64,000 bases of DNA from Defluviitalea raffinosedens (lineage in GTDB: Bacteria > Bacillota > Clostridia > Lachnospirales > Defluviitaleaceae): contig NZ_JAFBEP010000012.1 in NCBI RefSeq assembly GCF_016908775.1, forward strand, positions 19,190-83,189, written 5' to 3'. Below, one piece after another: positions 17,614 to 26,486 of the stretch. The notes beneath the pieces were generated by a model. The model was given only the letters and a program-made list of their open reading frames with translations. It was not told where the DNA came from and did no database searches. How positions within the stretch are numbered: position 1 is the first letter of the stretch; each line of letters begins with the position of its first letter. Position numbers and translations under genes: made by a program.

Positions 17614-19687
17614 TGATTTTCATCTCCTTTCAACGGTAATTCTTCCTGCATACAAAGTTCCATGGCAACAGATCCTGTCATAGATTCAGAGTTTACTTTT
17701 ACAAATACATTTTTGATATGATCTATTGCCAATGTTATAGGTTTATCCATAAGAATTGTTTCTGTGATTGTACTTTTATTGTATCGTTCGATAATAATCG
17801 TTGCAGATTCACCGTCAAACAGGTAAAAAAGCATTATTGCTTCTGCAGGAAATTCTGTATGCCACAATAAATAGTTTTGATTTCTTCTGATATCATAGGT
17901 CTCTGTAATTATATCTTGGCATAAAAGCGGCTGTGGGCAGCAATGATCTTTTTTACATGGGTCTAAAATATTTTGTGTGCACGATTCAAAGATTAAATCT
18001 CTGTTTGCTTCAGGATTTTCACTGGGAAATCTTACACTTACTGATATAATGCCTTCATCAGTTATTATAAACCCTTCTTCGGATTTTAGAGTACGTGTGC
18101 TGAAGCATCCATTCTTATAGCTCATTTTTACAGTCATCTCTACACCGTCCTGGGAATCATTGAATATCGAAAATGTTCCTTTTACTGGTTCTGTAGATTC
18201 CCATAAGGCAATATTTTTGTTCAAAGGATATTCCAAGTCGGGTATAAAGAAGTAAGTACTATAAAATTCACATTTTACGGGTTCAGGACAGCAAACATGG
18301 TTAAGGGGTACTTGATCCTGTATGCAGAGTACTATGCTAATAGAATTTTCAGGGGTACCATTACTCAACTGGACAAATACTCCTTCCAAATCCGTAGTTC
18401 TTACAGCAAATATTTTTGATCCTTGAATCGTTTTTACAATGTCTGGTTTTCCAAAACGCTTGATGATTACTTTTGTTCTTTGCTGTGGAAGTCCCTCTAT
18501 CCAAAATTGTATTTCTCCATCTACTGGAATTTTAGAAATACATAAGGGCAAAACCTCATCCATAGGATGATTATAGGATTGAAAATCAAAATAACAATGC
18601 AGAGGCTTTGGACAGCATGAAGCTTTGCATGTTTTTTGCAGAGGGATATCCTGGATACAATATTGAAAATAAAAATATCCGAATTGTGTAGACAACGGAG
18701 TTAATCTTATGGTGATTGCTTTTACCTCTTTAGCTGTAATTGCAAAGCCTTCTCCAGGCCCTAAAATTCTTTCAAATGTTTTTTCGTTGAAAAAATCTAT
18801 ATTTAATGTTAATGTCCCATCATACTCGTTGGCGATGGAAAATGTTCCTTTTACAGGGATAAAAGATTCCCATATTTTTATATTTTGACTGGGTACTGCT
18901 GGTTGATAGTAGGGAAGGCTGTTTTCGCATTTTAAGGGCTCGTCACAACATGTAGCAGCACTTTTTTCCTGATGGCATAAGTTAAAGATTAATCTTGAAA
19001 TGAATGGGGCTATTTCTGAAGCAGTGACGGTTACTTTCCTAATGTCATCAACAGCTAATACAAAAGGTATATCAGAATTGTCCGAATCGCTTACTTTAAG
19101 AGGAACATTTCTTACAACAGTAGGTTTTTTAAAGCGTTCTACTTTGATCGTAGCGGATGGATTATCTGTCGGATCAAATGAAGCAATGAAATTAAACAGT
19201 AAGGTCCCTTTGACGGGGAATAAAGATTCCCATGTAAGAAAGAGCTGCGCTTCCCCAATGTATAAACTCTCTGAAAAGTCGTCACATACAAGGGGTGGAG
19301 GACAACAATTTCCTTCTTTTGCTTTTATGAGGTTCTGATCGCAATACATAAATATAACTTCGGCAGTTTGATCCGGTAGTCCATTTTGGACTTGTACAGT
19401 TGCTTCTAAGGCTTGATCTACTGTAAGAGCGTAGGCGGCTCCCCGTTTAACAGTCCGTGAAATAATGGTTCCATCAGCTTGTTTAATACTGAAGAGTGCA
19501 ACTGCACCTTCTGGCGTTTCTTCATTAGACAAATTCAAATAAAAGGTTCCTTTGACAGGTTTTGTTGATTTCCATAAGTTACGATTTCATTCATGTTTAC
19601 AGATTCTGTATAATCTCCGTCACATCTTGTTGGCTTTGGAGTGCAAATTTTTTTGCGCATTTCTGATGTTGGAAATTGCAGTGCCAT
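17595..19687 (-). CDS. Six-module Cys-motif beta protein, Ena-like, with 5' frameshift
   Basis: The intact ancestor would run from ATG 19687 (MALQFPTSEM; ribosome site GAGAGGTGAGG) to 17595, about 697 residues. A one-base deletion near 19575-19583, seen by comparison with the paralogue at 1-657 (GTAACCCTCTGG against GTAACTTATGG), breaks it. The frame from 19538 down encodes the rest (647 residues). Six modules of about 105-120 residues open with ICTPKPTRC (degenerate), CCPPPLVC, CCDEPLKC, CCPKPLHC, CCPEPVKC and CCPQPLLC. Each has a W-S..PVKGT-type strand and a terminal (C)-Q strand. The N-terminal module is both frameshifted and missing one Cys, which fits true decay more than a sequencing slip, but either is possible. 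Its operon partner is the gene at 16936-17613. Confidence 0.6.
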
Positions 19688-19724
19688 AATACCTCACCTC
19701 TCTATCATTCTTTCTACTATCAAT

Positions 19725-19754
19725 ATATGTCGAATACTGTTAAATTGGACATAT
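19725..19754 (-). promoter_or_regulatory. Second copy of the shared upstream inverted repeat
   Basis: ATATGTC at 19725-19731 and GACATAT at 19748-19754 form a 7-bp inverted repeat with a 16-nt spacer, about 38 bp before ATG 19687. The sequence between the arms (AATTTAAC on the minus strand) also matches the copy upstream of the paralogue at 657. It marks co-regulation of the two operons, perhaps by a sporulation sigma factor (CATATATT-like -10). Confidence 0.4.
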
Positions 19755-19964
19755 TTATTAAAATTTTGGTGAACATAAATATAACTCTGTATTAAGCTGA
19801 AAGCTTCATAGGGATTTAGGGAGTTAGTTGAAAGTTCTCTGTGTTGAAAGTATACTAAAAGAGAAAGGCAAAACGATACAGAAGAGAGCTAGAGGCTAAA
19901 GATTTGTAGAATAATGTAAGACGCGATGAATGTGTTTATAGTGCAGGTAGGGAGGACAACATAT

Positions 19965-20147
19965 ATGAAAGGTACAACCAATTGTGAGTATTGCATAAAC
20001 TATATTTATGATGAAGACTGGAATTGCTATCAATGTGATGTTAATTTGGATGAAGATGAAATGAGTAAGTTTTTGACCAACTCTTTTCATGATTGTCCGT
20101 ATTTTCATTTTAATGATGAATACAAAATTGTAAGAAAACAGATGTAG
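19965..20147 (+). CDS. Small cysteine-rich DUF6472-like protein
   Basis: A 60-residue protein. ATG 19965 has GGGAGG 9 nt upstream; a longer in-frame start at 19926 lacks a ribosome site. It has Cys7, Cys10, Cys21, Cys24 and Cys44, in CEYC and CYQC pairs suited to a zinc ribbon. The conserved-looking parts are VNLDEDEMSKFL and DEYKIVRKQM. I recognise this pattern from many Clostridia as the DUF6472 family, whose function is unknown. It stands alone between the repeat-protein promoter and a lipoprotein gene. Confidence 0.7.
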   Translation: MKGTTNCEYCINYIYDEDWNCYQCDVNLDEDEMSKFLTNSFHDCPYFHFNDEYKIVRKQM

Positions 20148-20268
20148 TTCTATTTGCTGTAGAACTACATATTTGCTTTTTTCGTCTATTGACCAAGAAA
20201 TAAATTTATTTGCTTATATACGGTTTTAAAGAGAAACATTAACTTATAGTGACCAGAGGAGGTATTGG

Positions 20269-21348
20269 ATGTATTTAAAAAAGAATAGTATTTTCCTGGG
20301 GATATTGTTTTTGATTGTTGTTTTTACAGGCTGTACCAATAAAAAAGAGCCAACTGAAACACCACAAGATGTTTCGAAGGCTTCTGAAGAGGTAGGGCAG
20401 GAAGAACTTAATGAACTTACTAAAGAACAAGCTCTTGCAATCGAAAAAGAATTTTTTAACAGGGTTCTTCATTTAGAAATGGATGAAAATACTTATGAAA
20501 TTATTGATTTTCATAGCAAAGAAGATTTGATGAACTATGTATCGGAGGTAGCAGACAGAAAACTTGCAGAAAGTTTTGTAGACAGTTTGTACGAAGAGAA
20601 AAATGGCAAATTGTATATTATACCTAAAGGTGGCCCTGCTATGATTGCAGAGGACTTTCCTTTTGAATTGAATAAACTGGATGAACATACGTATGAGCTT
20701 GTTCAAGAGGCAGAAGATATGCTGCTTGGACCTTATAAGCTAACGATTAGATTCAAATATTTGGACAATACCTGGAAAATGAGCAGCAGAAAAGTTGAAC
20801 AAAGAATGGTTGAAGAAAATACTGTCCGTGAAAATGATGAGATTGCTGACCAAAAAATTAAAGAGATTGCAGATCAAGTGATTTATGCCATAAGTAAAAA
20901 AGATGGACAAGCAATCTCTGAGTATGTTCATCCGGAAAAAGGTGTTCGATTTACTCCCTATACCCATGTATCCTTAGAAAATGATGTGGTGTTTGGCAAA
21001 GAAGAAATGAAAAGTTTCTTTGACAATCCAAACGTCTATTTATGGGGATATTATGACGGGAGCGGAGAGGAAATCAAGCTTACTCCCAGTGAATATTATG
21101 AGCAATTTATATACTCAGAAGATTTTATGAATGCCCCTGAAGTAGGATATAATGAGATTTTAAGTTCTGGAAATATGTTAGAAAATCAGTTTGAAGTGTA
21201 TGATGATCCAATGGTGGTGGAATATTATTTTCCTGGTTTTAATCCTGAATATGAAGGGTTGGATTGGAAAAGCCTCAGATTAGTTTTTGAGAAATACGAA
21301 GGAAGTTATCGATTAGTAGGCATCATTCATAATCAATGGACGATTTAA
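20269..21348 (+). CDS. Lipoprotein of unknown function
   Basis: A 359-residue protein. The N-terminus (MYLKKNSIFLGILFLIVVFTGC) is a lipoprotein signal with lipobox VFTG-C, followed by an acidic Glu/Lys linker. The body is mixed alpha/beta, with two regions that each end in a WKM/WKS-type strand, about residues 150-180 and 325-355. It may be two NTF2-like or DUF4878-like halves, but I cannot identify a family with confidence. AGAGGAGG precedes ATG 20269 and a strong hairpin follows at 21359-21397, so it is probably a single-gene unit exposed on the cell surface. Confidence 0.65.
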   Translation: MYLKKNSIFLGILFLIVVFTGCTNKKEPTETPQDVSKASEEVGQEELNELTKEQALAIEKEFFNRVLHLEMDENTYEIIDFHSKEDLMNYVSEVADRKLAESFVDSLYEEKNGKLYIIPKGGPAMIAEDFPFELNKLDEHTYELVQEAEDMLLGPYKLTIRFKYLDNTWKMSSRKVEQRMVEENTVRENDEIADQKIKEIADQVIYAISKKDGQAISEYVHPEKGVRFTPYTHVSLENDVVFGKEEMKSFFDNPNVYLWGYYDGSGEEIKLTPSEYYEQFIYSEDFMNAPEVGYNEILSSGNMLENQFEVYDDPMVVEYYFPGFNPEYEGLDWKSLRLVFEKYEGSYRLVGIIHNQWTI

Positions 21349-21358
21349 AAAAGTTAAG

Positions 21359-21397
21359 AGCACATCGTTAAGCATATTGAAAACTTAGCGATGTGCT
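21359..21397 (+). terminator. Rho-independent terminator after the lipoprotein gene
   Basis: AGCACATCGTTAAG at 21359-21372 pairs with CTTAGCGATGTGCT at 21384-21397 (one G-U). Only a short T-rich tail follows. A second small hairpin, AGGGCA/TGCCCT with a 5-nt loop, is at 21441-21457. Apart from these and the promoter below, the 350-bp gap holds nothing else I can identify. Confidence 0.6.
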
Positions 21398-21592
21398 TAT
21401 TGCATACAGGATTGCAAATTGAAATGAACGCATAAAAATTAGGGCAAAAAATGCCCTGAAATGCATAAAGCATAAACTATAGATTATAATATTAGACTAT
21501 TCAATGATATAAAAAGTAAATTCAACTGTCAACACAATTAATATTACATTTTTGCTACAAAAACTAAGAGACAGTTTCAGAAATTCAGGGTG

Positions 21593-21643
21593 TTGACAAT
21601 ATTTGAGATTTTGCGTATACTTAATAAAGTTACTTAATAAAGT
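21593..21643 (+). promoter_or_regulatory. Promoter plus tandem operator of the ROK operon
   Basis: TTGACA at 21593-21598, a 17-bp spacer and TATACT at 21616-21621 form a near-consensus sigma-A promoter. Two exact copies of ACTTAATAAAGT (21619-21630 and 21632-21643), each itself partly palindromic (ACTT/AAGT ends), start in the -10 box and cover the transcription start. They are probable binding sites for the ROK regulator encoded downstream, implying autorepression. Confidence 0.65.
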
Positions 21644-21703
21644 AGACTTAATTATCTTTATAAATATTATACCCGTGCGAAGATATAAAAGGGGGTGGCT
21701 AAC

Positions 21704-22720
21704 ATGTTAAAGGCTAACCGGACTCAAATGAAAGAGATTAATAAGAATCTTCTGAGACAGGCCTTAAAATCACGCAAAAAAGCTACCAAACCGGAATTAG
21801 CAGCATTAACTCATTTAAGTGTAGTTACTGTGAATTCTCTGATCAATGAAATGGTTCTGTCTGGTGAAGTCATAGAGGGGGAGGAAGTACCTTCCAATGG
21901 AGGCAGGCCTTCAAGGCAATATGTTTATAATGGTAATTACAGAAAAGCATTGATTATTTATGGATATGAACACAATAGGAAAAATTTGATTCATTTGTTG
22001 ATTATTAATGCATTTGGAGAGTGTATCGAACGGAAAACAGATTACTTTTCGGATGTAGTTATTGACAGTTTTGATCAGTGGATAGAATATGCTTTTAAAG
22101 CACATGAAAATATCTGTGTTATAGTATTTGGTCTTCCGGGAGCAGAGGAGAATGGAGTGATTTATGTAAATGATTACTCCGGTATTATCGGAGACAAGTT
22201 TTTATCTTATTATCAATCCAAATATGGAGTACCGGTGATTTATGAAAATGACATTAATGCTGCTGTTTATGGATATTATACAAGGCAGGACAGTCAAACA
22301 GTGCAAACTGTGGTTGGAATCTACTATCCTAGGATCTATGGACCGGGGGCTGGCATTGTTATAAATAAGGAAATATATAAGGGTTACAAGAATTTTGCCG
22401 GAGAAGTTAGTTGGCTCCCTTTAAGGCCTTCATGGAATGAAGTGAATTATGATCATTCCCAAGAGGTTGTATTTATGCTTAGCCAAATCGTAGCAATATA
22501 CAGTTGTGTATTGGCACCGGAACGTATTGTATTTTATGGAGACTTTTTAACAGAAGAGATTTTGGAAAAACTCATGCTTCACATTCAATACCTTCTAAAA
22601 GGTAACTTTTTACCGTGTATTCAATTTGAAAAAAGTATAAAAAAGGATTTTGAGACAGGAATGATTCAAATTGCATTCAGAGAACTGCAAAAGAGAGAGG
22701 GGAAAGTTGAATGGTATTAA
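21704..22720 (+). CDS. ROK-family transcriptional regulator
   Basis: A 338-residue protein from ATG 21704, which has AAAAGGGGGTGG upstream; an in-frame GTG at 21695 lies inside that site. An N-terminal winged HTH (about residues 8-65, TKPELAALTHLSVVTVNSLI) is followed by a GGRPSRQY linker and a degenerate ROK fold. The usual Cys-rich zinc motif after the ATPase region is replaced (GEVSWLPLRP), so it is a regulator rather than a sugar kinase. It overlaps the MFS gene by 10 nt. It probably controls its own operon through the tandem repeats at 21619-21643 in response to a sugar-like effector. Confidence 0.82.
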   Translation: MLKANRTQMKEINKNLLRQALKSRKKATKPELAALTHLSVVTVNSLINEMVLSGEVIEGEEVPSNGGRPSRQYVYNGNYRKALIIYGYEHNRKNLIHLLIINAFGECIERKTDYFSDVVIDSFDQWIEYAFKAHENICVIVFGLPGAEENGVIYVNDYSGIIGDKFLSYYQSKYGVPVIYENDINAAVYGYYTRQDSQTVQTVVGIYYPRIYGPGAGIVINKEIYKGYKNFAGEVSWLPLRPSWNEVNYDHSQEVVFMLSQIVAIYSCVLAPERIVFYGDFLTEEILEKLMLHIQYLLKGNFLPCIQFEKSIKKDFETGMIQIAFRELQKREGKVEWY

Positions 22721-23922
22721 CAGTTTTATTAATCATAATTTATCTGGCATTTATCAGTTTAGGGCTGCCGGATTCACTTTTAGGTTCGGCATGGCCGTCC
22801 ATATATCCCAATATGGGGGTGCCGATTTCCTATGCAGGTATTGTTTCAATGATTATAGCCGGAGGAACTATTGTATCCAGCTTATGGAGTGATAGGTTGA
22901 TCAGAAAATTTGGAACCGGTCTGGTTACTGTTATAAGCGTATTTATGACAGCATTGGCATTGCTTGGATTTTCAATCAGTGATGTGTTTTTTGAACTTTG
23001 CTTGTTTGCAATTCCTTTAGGGCTAGGAGCAGGTTCCATAGATGCAGCCCTTAATAATTTTGTAGCTCTTCATTATAAAGCAAAACACATGAGCTGGCTC
23101 CATTGCTTTTGGGGAGTTGGAGCGATGACTGGCCCAATTATTATGTCCTATTTTCTTGAACGGGGTATTATTTTTCAGATGGGCTATCGTACAGTTGCAA
23201 TGATTCAGCTATCCTTAGCCATAGTGCTTATTGTTACCTTGCCTTTATGGAAAAAGGCTTCGTCAACCTATAATGAAGAAATTTATATCAATGAATCCAA
23301 TCAAAAGACACAGATTCAAAAAGTGATCAGTAAAAATGAGCTTTTAAGGCTGCCGGGAGCGAAACAGGCACTGCTTGCATTTTTTTGCTACTGTTCTATA
23401 GAAGCAACCCTTGGTTTATGGGGAAGCAGTTTTGTAACCATAGCCCATGGAGTATCGGCAGAAACAGCAGCAAAGTGGGCATCCTTTTTCTATTTCGGTA
23501 TTACTTTTGGAAGATTTTTATCAGGTTTTGTTACATTGAAAATGAATAACCGTCAGATGGTTTATTTGGGAGAAACACTGCTTGGTATAGGGATTGTGAT
23601 GCTTATACTGCCATTGGGACAGGTCCTTTCGGGAATAGGTTTAGTTATGTCTGGAATAGGTTGTGCACCTATTTACCCCAGTTTGCTCCATGAAACACCG
23701 GTTAATTTCGGAGAAGAATATTCCCAGTCGATTATGGGGGTTCAAATGGCATGTGCTTATGTGGGCAGTACCTTTATGCCGCCTCTGTTTGGTATTTTGG
23801 CAAATTATATAGGGTATTCATTCATGCCTTTTTATGCAGGAATTATTTTAATAATTATGGTGATAGCAGTAAAAACGCTAAATAAACAGATAGATGGAAA
23901 AAAAGTATTGGAGATCAGGTGA
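22711..23922 (+). CDS. MFS transporter
   Basis: A 403-residue major facilitator protein with about 12 predicted membrane segments. It begins LTVLLIIIYLAFISLGLPDSLLG; the GLPDSLLGSAWP motif in helix 1 is typical of a sugar-related MFS branch. A loop with charged residues (SDRLIRKFGTG) lies between helices 2 and 3 as in most MFS carriers. Its ATG lies within the end of the ROK gene and it ends 8 bp before the hydrolase, so the three are one operon. The substrate is unknown; a carbohydrate or derivative is likely given the ROK regulator. Confidence 0.82.
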   Translation: MVLTVLLIIIYLAFISLGLPDSLLGSAWPSIYPNMGVPISYAGIVSMIIAGGTIVSSLWSDRLIRKFGTGLVTVISVFMTALALLGFSISDVFFELCLFAIPLGLGAGSIDAALNNFVALHYKAKHMSWLHCFWGVGAMTGPIIMSYFLERGIIFQMGYRTVAMIQLSLAIVLIVTLPLWKKASSTYNEEIYINESNQKTQIQKVISKNELLRLPGAKQALLAFFCYCSIEATLGLWGSSFVTIAHGVSAETAAKWASFFYFGITFGRFLSGFVTLKMNNRQMVYLGETLLGIGIVMLILPLGQVLSGIGLVMSGIGCAPIYPSLLHETPVNFGEEYSQSIMGVQMACAYVGSTFMPPLFGILANYIGYSFMPFYAGIILIIMVIAVKTLNKQIDGKKVLEIR

Positions 23923-23929
23923 TGTATTC

Positions 23930-24670
23930 ATGAACAGTCAAGTTATTGCTTCTAATTCGGTTGCCTATGTTTATGACAGTTTAAAGGAGTATGTTACAAA
24001 TGTTTTTGTGATTGAAACATTGTCAAAAGTTTTTGTTATTGACACTTTTTGTGGTTCAAAGTTTATGGAACCCATACAGAGCAGAATCAATACCCATCTT
24101 AATGACAAAGAGGTTATAGTAATTAACACCCATTTTCATTGGGATCATGTTTGGGGGAATATTAGTTTCAAAGGGTATGATATTATAAGTCATGAATTAT
24201 GCAGGAAAGTCCTGGAGGAACAATGGGAAAAGCAGATGGAAAGCAATCATCAATATATCGAAGGCAGTGTGGAAAAATGTTTGCCTAATGTGACTTTCAA
24301 AGATAAATTGATTTTCCATGAAGAAGGGATTGAATTATTTTATAGTCCCGGCCATACTGCAGACAGTATCTCGATTTTTGATCATAACGAGAGGATTTTG
24401 TACGTCGGTGACAACCTGGAAAAACCTATTATTTACGTGGAACATGATGATGTTGCAACATACATCCATACATTAAAGCATTATCTTACATATCAGCCTA
24501 AAAAAATTGTTGCAGGCCATACCCTGGATTTGCAAGAAGAGGATATTCATAAGACAATCGACTATTTACAAGGCTTATCTCATGGCAGACAGTTTAGTTT
24601 TCAGTCGGAGTATGAAAGAAAAATACATGATCAAAATCTAAAGACCTTAAATATGCTGGAGCAAAAATAG
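23930..24670 (+). CDS. MBL-fold metallohydrolase
   Basis: A 246-residue metallo-beta-lactamase-fold enzyme from ATG 23930, with GGAGATCAGGTGAT upstream. A longer in-frame start at 23894 would overlap the MFS gene and lacks a clear site. Metal ligands are visible: THFHWDH (HxHxDH), the later PGHTADS His, GDN, and AGHT near the C-terminus. It is the third gene of the ROK-MFS operon and would hydrolyse an ester, lactone or phosphodiester of whatever the operon imports. The actual substrate is not readable from sequence. Confidence 0.8.
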   Translation: MNSQVIASNSVAYVYDSLKEYVTNVFVIETLSKVFVIDTFCGSKFMEPIQSRINTHLNDKEVIVINTHFHWDHVWGNISFKGYDIISHELCRKVLEEQWEKQMESNHQYIEGSVEKCLPNVTFKDKLIFHEEGIELFYSPGHTADSISIFDHNERILYVGDNLEKPIIYVEHDDVATYIHTLKHYLTYQPKKIVAGHTLDLQEEDIHKTIDYLQGLSHGRQFSFQSEYERKIHDQNLKTLNMLEQK

Positions 24671-24736
24671 TATCCAATGCTCTGCAGAGTATTAAATATG
24701 GCACAATCAAAAATGTCCAATATTTGAAATAGGCTG

Positions 24737-24850
24737 ATGAAATATATGAATATTGATATACGTTGGAAGCAAAGATTTTCAAATTTTAAAAAAGCAGCAC
24801 AGCAACTTACTGAGTTTATAGAAAAGGGAGAACTTAATAATAATGACTAG
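24737..24850 (+). pseudogene. Truncated HI0074-type nucleotidyltransferase substrate-binding protein
   Basis: A 37-residue reading frame containing NIDIRWKQRFSNFKKAAQQL and ending after GELNNND. The DxRWKQRFxNFxKAxxQL pattern is the first helix of the HI0074 family, the partner of minimal (MNT-type) nucleotidyltransferases in HEPN/MNT-like toxin-antitoxin pairs. Full proteins are about 130-145 residues. Here a stop is followed at once by a terminator hairpin, and no nucleotidyltransferase is nearby. I read it as a relic. Confidence 0.5.
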
Positions 24851-24881
24851 GACATTTATCCATGGATAGATGTCCTTTTTT
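24849..24881 (+). terminator. Rho-independent terminator
   Basis: AGGACAT at 24849-24855 pairs with ATGTCCT at 24870-24876, with an inner TATCC/GGATA stem, and is followed by a run of T. It overlaps the stop codon of the HI0074-like relic. The rest of the gap to 24977 is AT-rich with no gene visible. Confidence 0.7.
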
Positions 24882-24977
24882 AGTGCAAAGATTGCAAGAG
24901 AAAAGCAAGTAGACTAATATTGTAATAGCATTAAAATAACATATAAAAAAGTTGTTTTTAGGAAAGTGAGGCTTGTT

Positions 24978-25835
24978 ATGAAAGGAAATCCGAAAAAGTT
25001 CAGGAAGATTTACTCAATTGCAGCAGCAGTTGCATTATTAGGCGCCTTTTTTATATGGCAAAATAATGGAATCGTTATAACCCACTATCAATATACCAAT
25101 CACAAAATACCCGAAAGTTTTGAAGGGTTTATCATTGTCCAGGTTTCTGATTTACACAATAAAGATTTCCATGGGAGATTATCAAAGAAAATAAAGGAAA
25201 TTAAGCCTGATGTGATTTTTATTACGGGGGATTTGATCGACAGACGAAATACGAAAGTGGATGTTGCAATACAATTCATTGAAGAGATCGCTCAAACAGC
25301 TCCTATATACTATGTTTCAGGCAATCATGAGCAATTGTCTAAAAGGTTTGATGAATTAAAAGAAAAATTAAATGAATGGAATGTAAATATTATGGATAAC
25401 TCATTTGTATTGCTAGATCAAAATGGAGACAAGATAGGATTGATGGGCATAGCTGATCCGGCAATTTATCAAACTGAGCGTTCTTATCTTCAGGAGGATA
25501 GCAGTGCATATGTCCGAAATAGTCTTGAGGATCTATATAGAAATGTAGATACAGAATTTAACATTCTTCTTTCTCATAGACCGGAGGTATATCCTGTATA
25601 TGAAGATATGAAAGTGGATTTAGTTTTTAGTGGGCATGCCCATGGGGGACAAATAAGAATCCCCTTTATTGGAGGACTGATTGCGCCCAATCAAGGGTTT
25701 TTTCCAAAATACACGGAGGGGATCTATACCAATGGAGTGACATCCATGGTTGTAAGCAGAGGATTAGGCAATAGTCTTTTCCCCCTCCGAATTTTTAATC
25801 GCCCAGAATTAGTAGTCGTTACTTTAAAGCGCTAA
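24978..25835 (+). CDS. Membrane-anchored metallophosphoesterase
   Basis: A 285-residue calcineurin-like phosphoesterase. ATG 24978 follows GGAAAGTGAGG; an in-frame GTG at 24966 overlaps that site. One N-terminal membrane segment (YSIAAAVALLGAFFIW) places the catalytic domain outside or at the membrane. The five metal motifs are clear: VSDLHN, TGDLIDRR, SGNHEQ, LLSHRPE and SGHAHGGQ. This set matches the YkuE/YaeI group, which includes enzymes acting on lipid-linked or nucleotide pyrophosphates. The gene stands alone. The substrate is uncertain. Confidence 0.82.
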   Translation: MKGNPKKFRKIYSIAAAVALLGAFFIWQNNGIVITHYQYTNHKIPESFEGFIIVQVSDLHNKDFHGRLSKKIKEIKPDVIFITGDLIDRRNTKVDVAIQFIEEIAQTAPIYYVSGNHEQLSKRFDELKEKLNEWNVNIMDNSFVLLDQNGDKIGLMGIADPAIYQTERSYLQEDSSAYVRNSLEDLYRNVDTEFNILLSHRPEVYPVYEDMKVDLVFSGHAHGGQIRIPFIGGLIAPNQGFFPKYTEGIYTNGVTSMVVSRGLGNSLFPLRIFNRPELVVVTLKR

Positions 25836-25863
25836 AGGGATACTTGTTTTATGTCGGCAATTT

Positions 25864-26463
25864 TTAGTAAGCATGATGCACTTCGGCAGCTTCTGCATCA
25901 GCTTTTGTTCTGTGCACTGTGCCATGGGGGTGTTGAGGAGGCGCATAAATGGAGTACAATTTAATGGGTGTAGGACCGGTATTGATGAGGTTATGCCATT
26001 TCCCAGCAGGTATGATGAAAGCATAATCTTCATACACTCTGGCTTCAAAATTCAGTTGATCTTTTCGGTCGCCCATTCTGACAATACCTTGCCCCGACTC
26101 AATGCGAATAAATTGATCAAGATATGGATGGACTTCTAAACCGATATCTTCTCCCACACCAATACACATCAAAGTAACTTGCAAATGTTCTCCTGTCCAG
26201 AGGGCAGTACGGAAGGCATTATTTTGCTCTGCTGCTTCTTCAATGTTTACTACAAAGGGTTTAGGGCCGTGATCTCTTAAATCAATAAATTTAGCAGGTC
26301 GTATCTGAGGAGTAAAAGGAACATGAGAAGGAGTGTGAGGATTCGGATAGACTGGATGATACATCGGTTGCTGATTGTAGTAAGGATACGAATAATGTGT
26401 ATGCATATACATTTGTGAATTCATGTAGTTCTGATATGGATAGGATTGATATCCGGAATACAT
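25864..26463 (-). CDS. Cupin-domain protein with Tyr/His/Pro-rich leader
   Basis: A 199-residue protein. ATG 26463 is favoured because AAAGGGAT lies 7 nt upstream; longer in-frame starts at 26472 and 26481 overlap that site. The first 60 residues are a low-complexity leader rich in Tyr, Pro, His and Met (GYQSYPYQNYM, HYSYPYYNQQ). The rest is a single cupin barrel with ligand candidates in GLEVHPYLDQFIRIESGQG and a C-terminal PAGKWHN motif. Such leaders are common on spore-coat or surface cupins of Firmicutes. The barrel resembles mannose-6-phosphate isomerase-like cupins, but activity is unproven. Confidence 0.78.
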   Translation of the reverse strand: MYSGYQSYPYQNYMNSQMYMHTHYSYPYYNQQPMYHPVYPNPHTPSHVPFTPQIRPAKFIDLRDHGPKPFVVNIEEAAEQNNAFRTALWTGEHLQVTLMCIGVGEDIGLEVHPYLDQFIRIESGQGIVRMGDRKDQLNFEARVYEDYAFIIPAGKWHNLINTGPTPIKLYSIYAPPQHPHGTVHRTKADAEAAEVHHAY

Positions 26464-26486
26464 ATGATTCATCCCTTTCATAAGTT

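Noticed and set aside
19926..19964. Longer N-terminus for the DUF6472-like protein
   Set aside because: The upstream ATG lacks a ribosome site, while ATG 19965 has GGGAGG at good spacing and starts at the conserved part.
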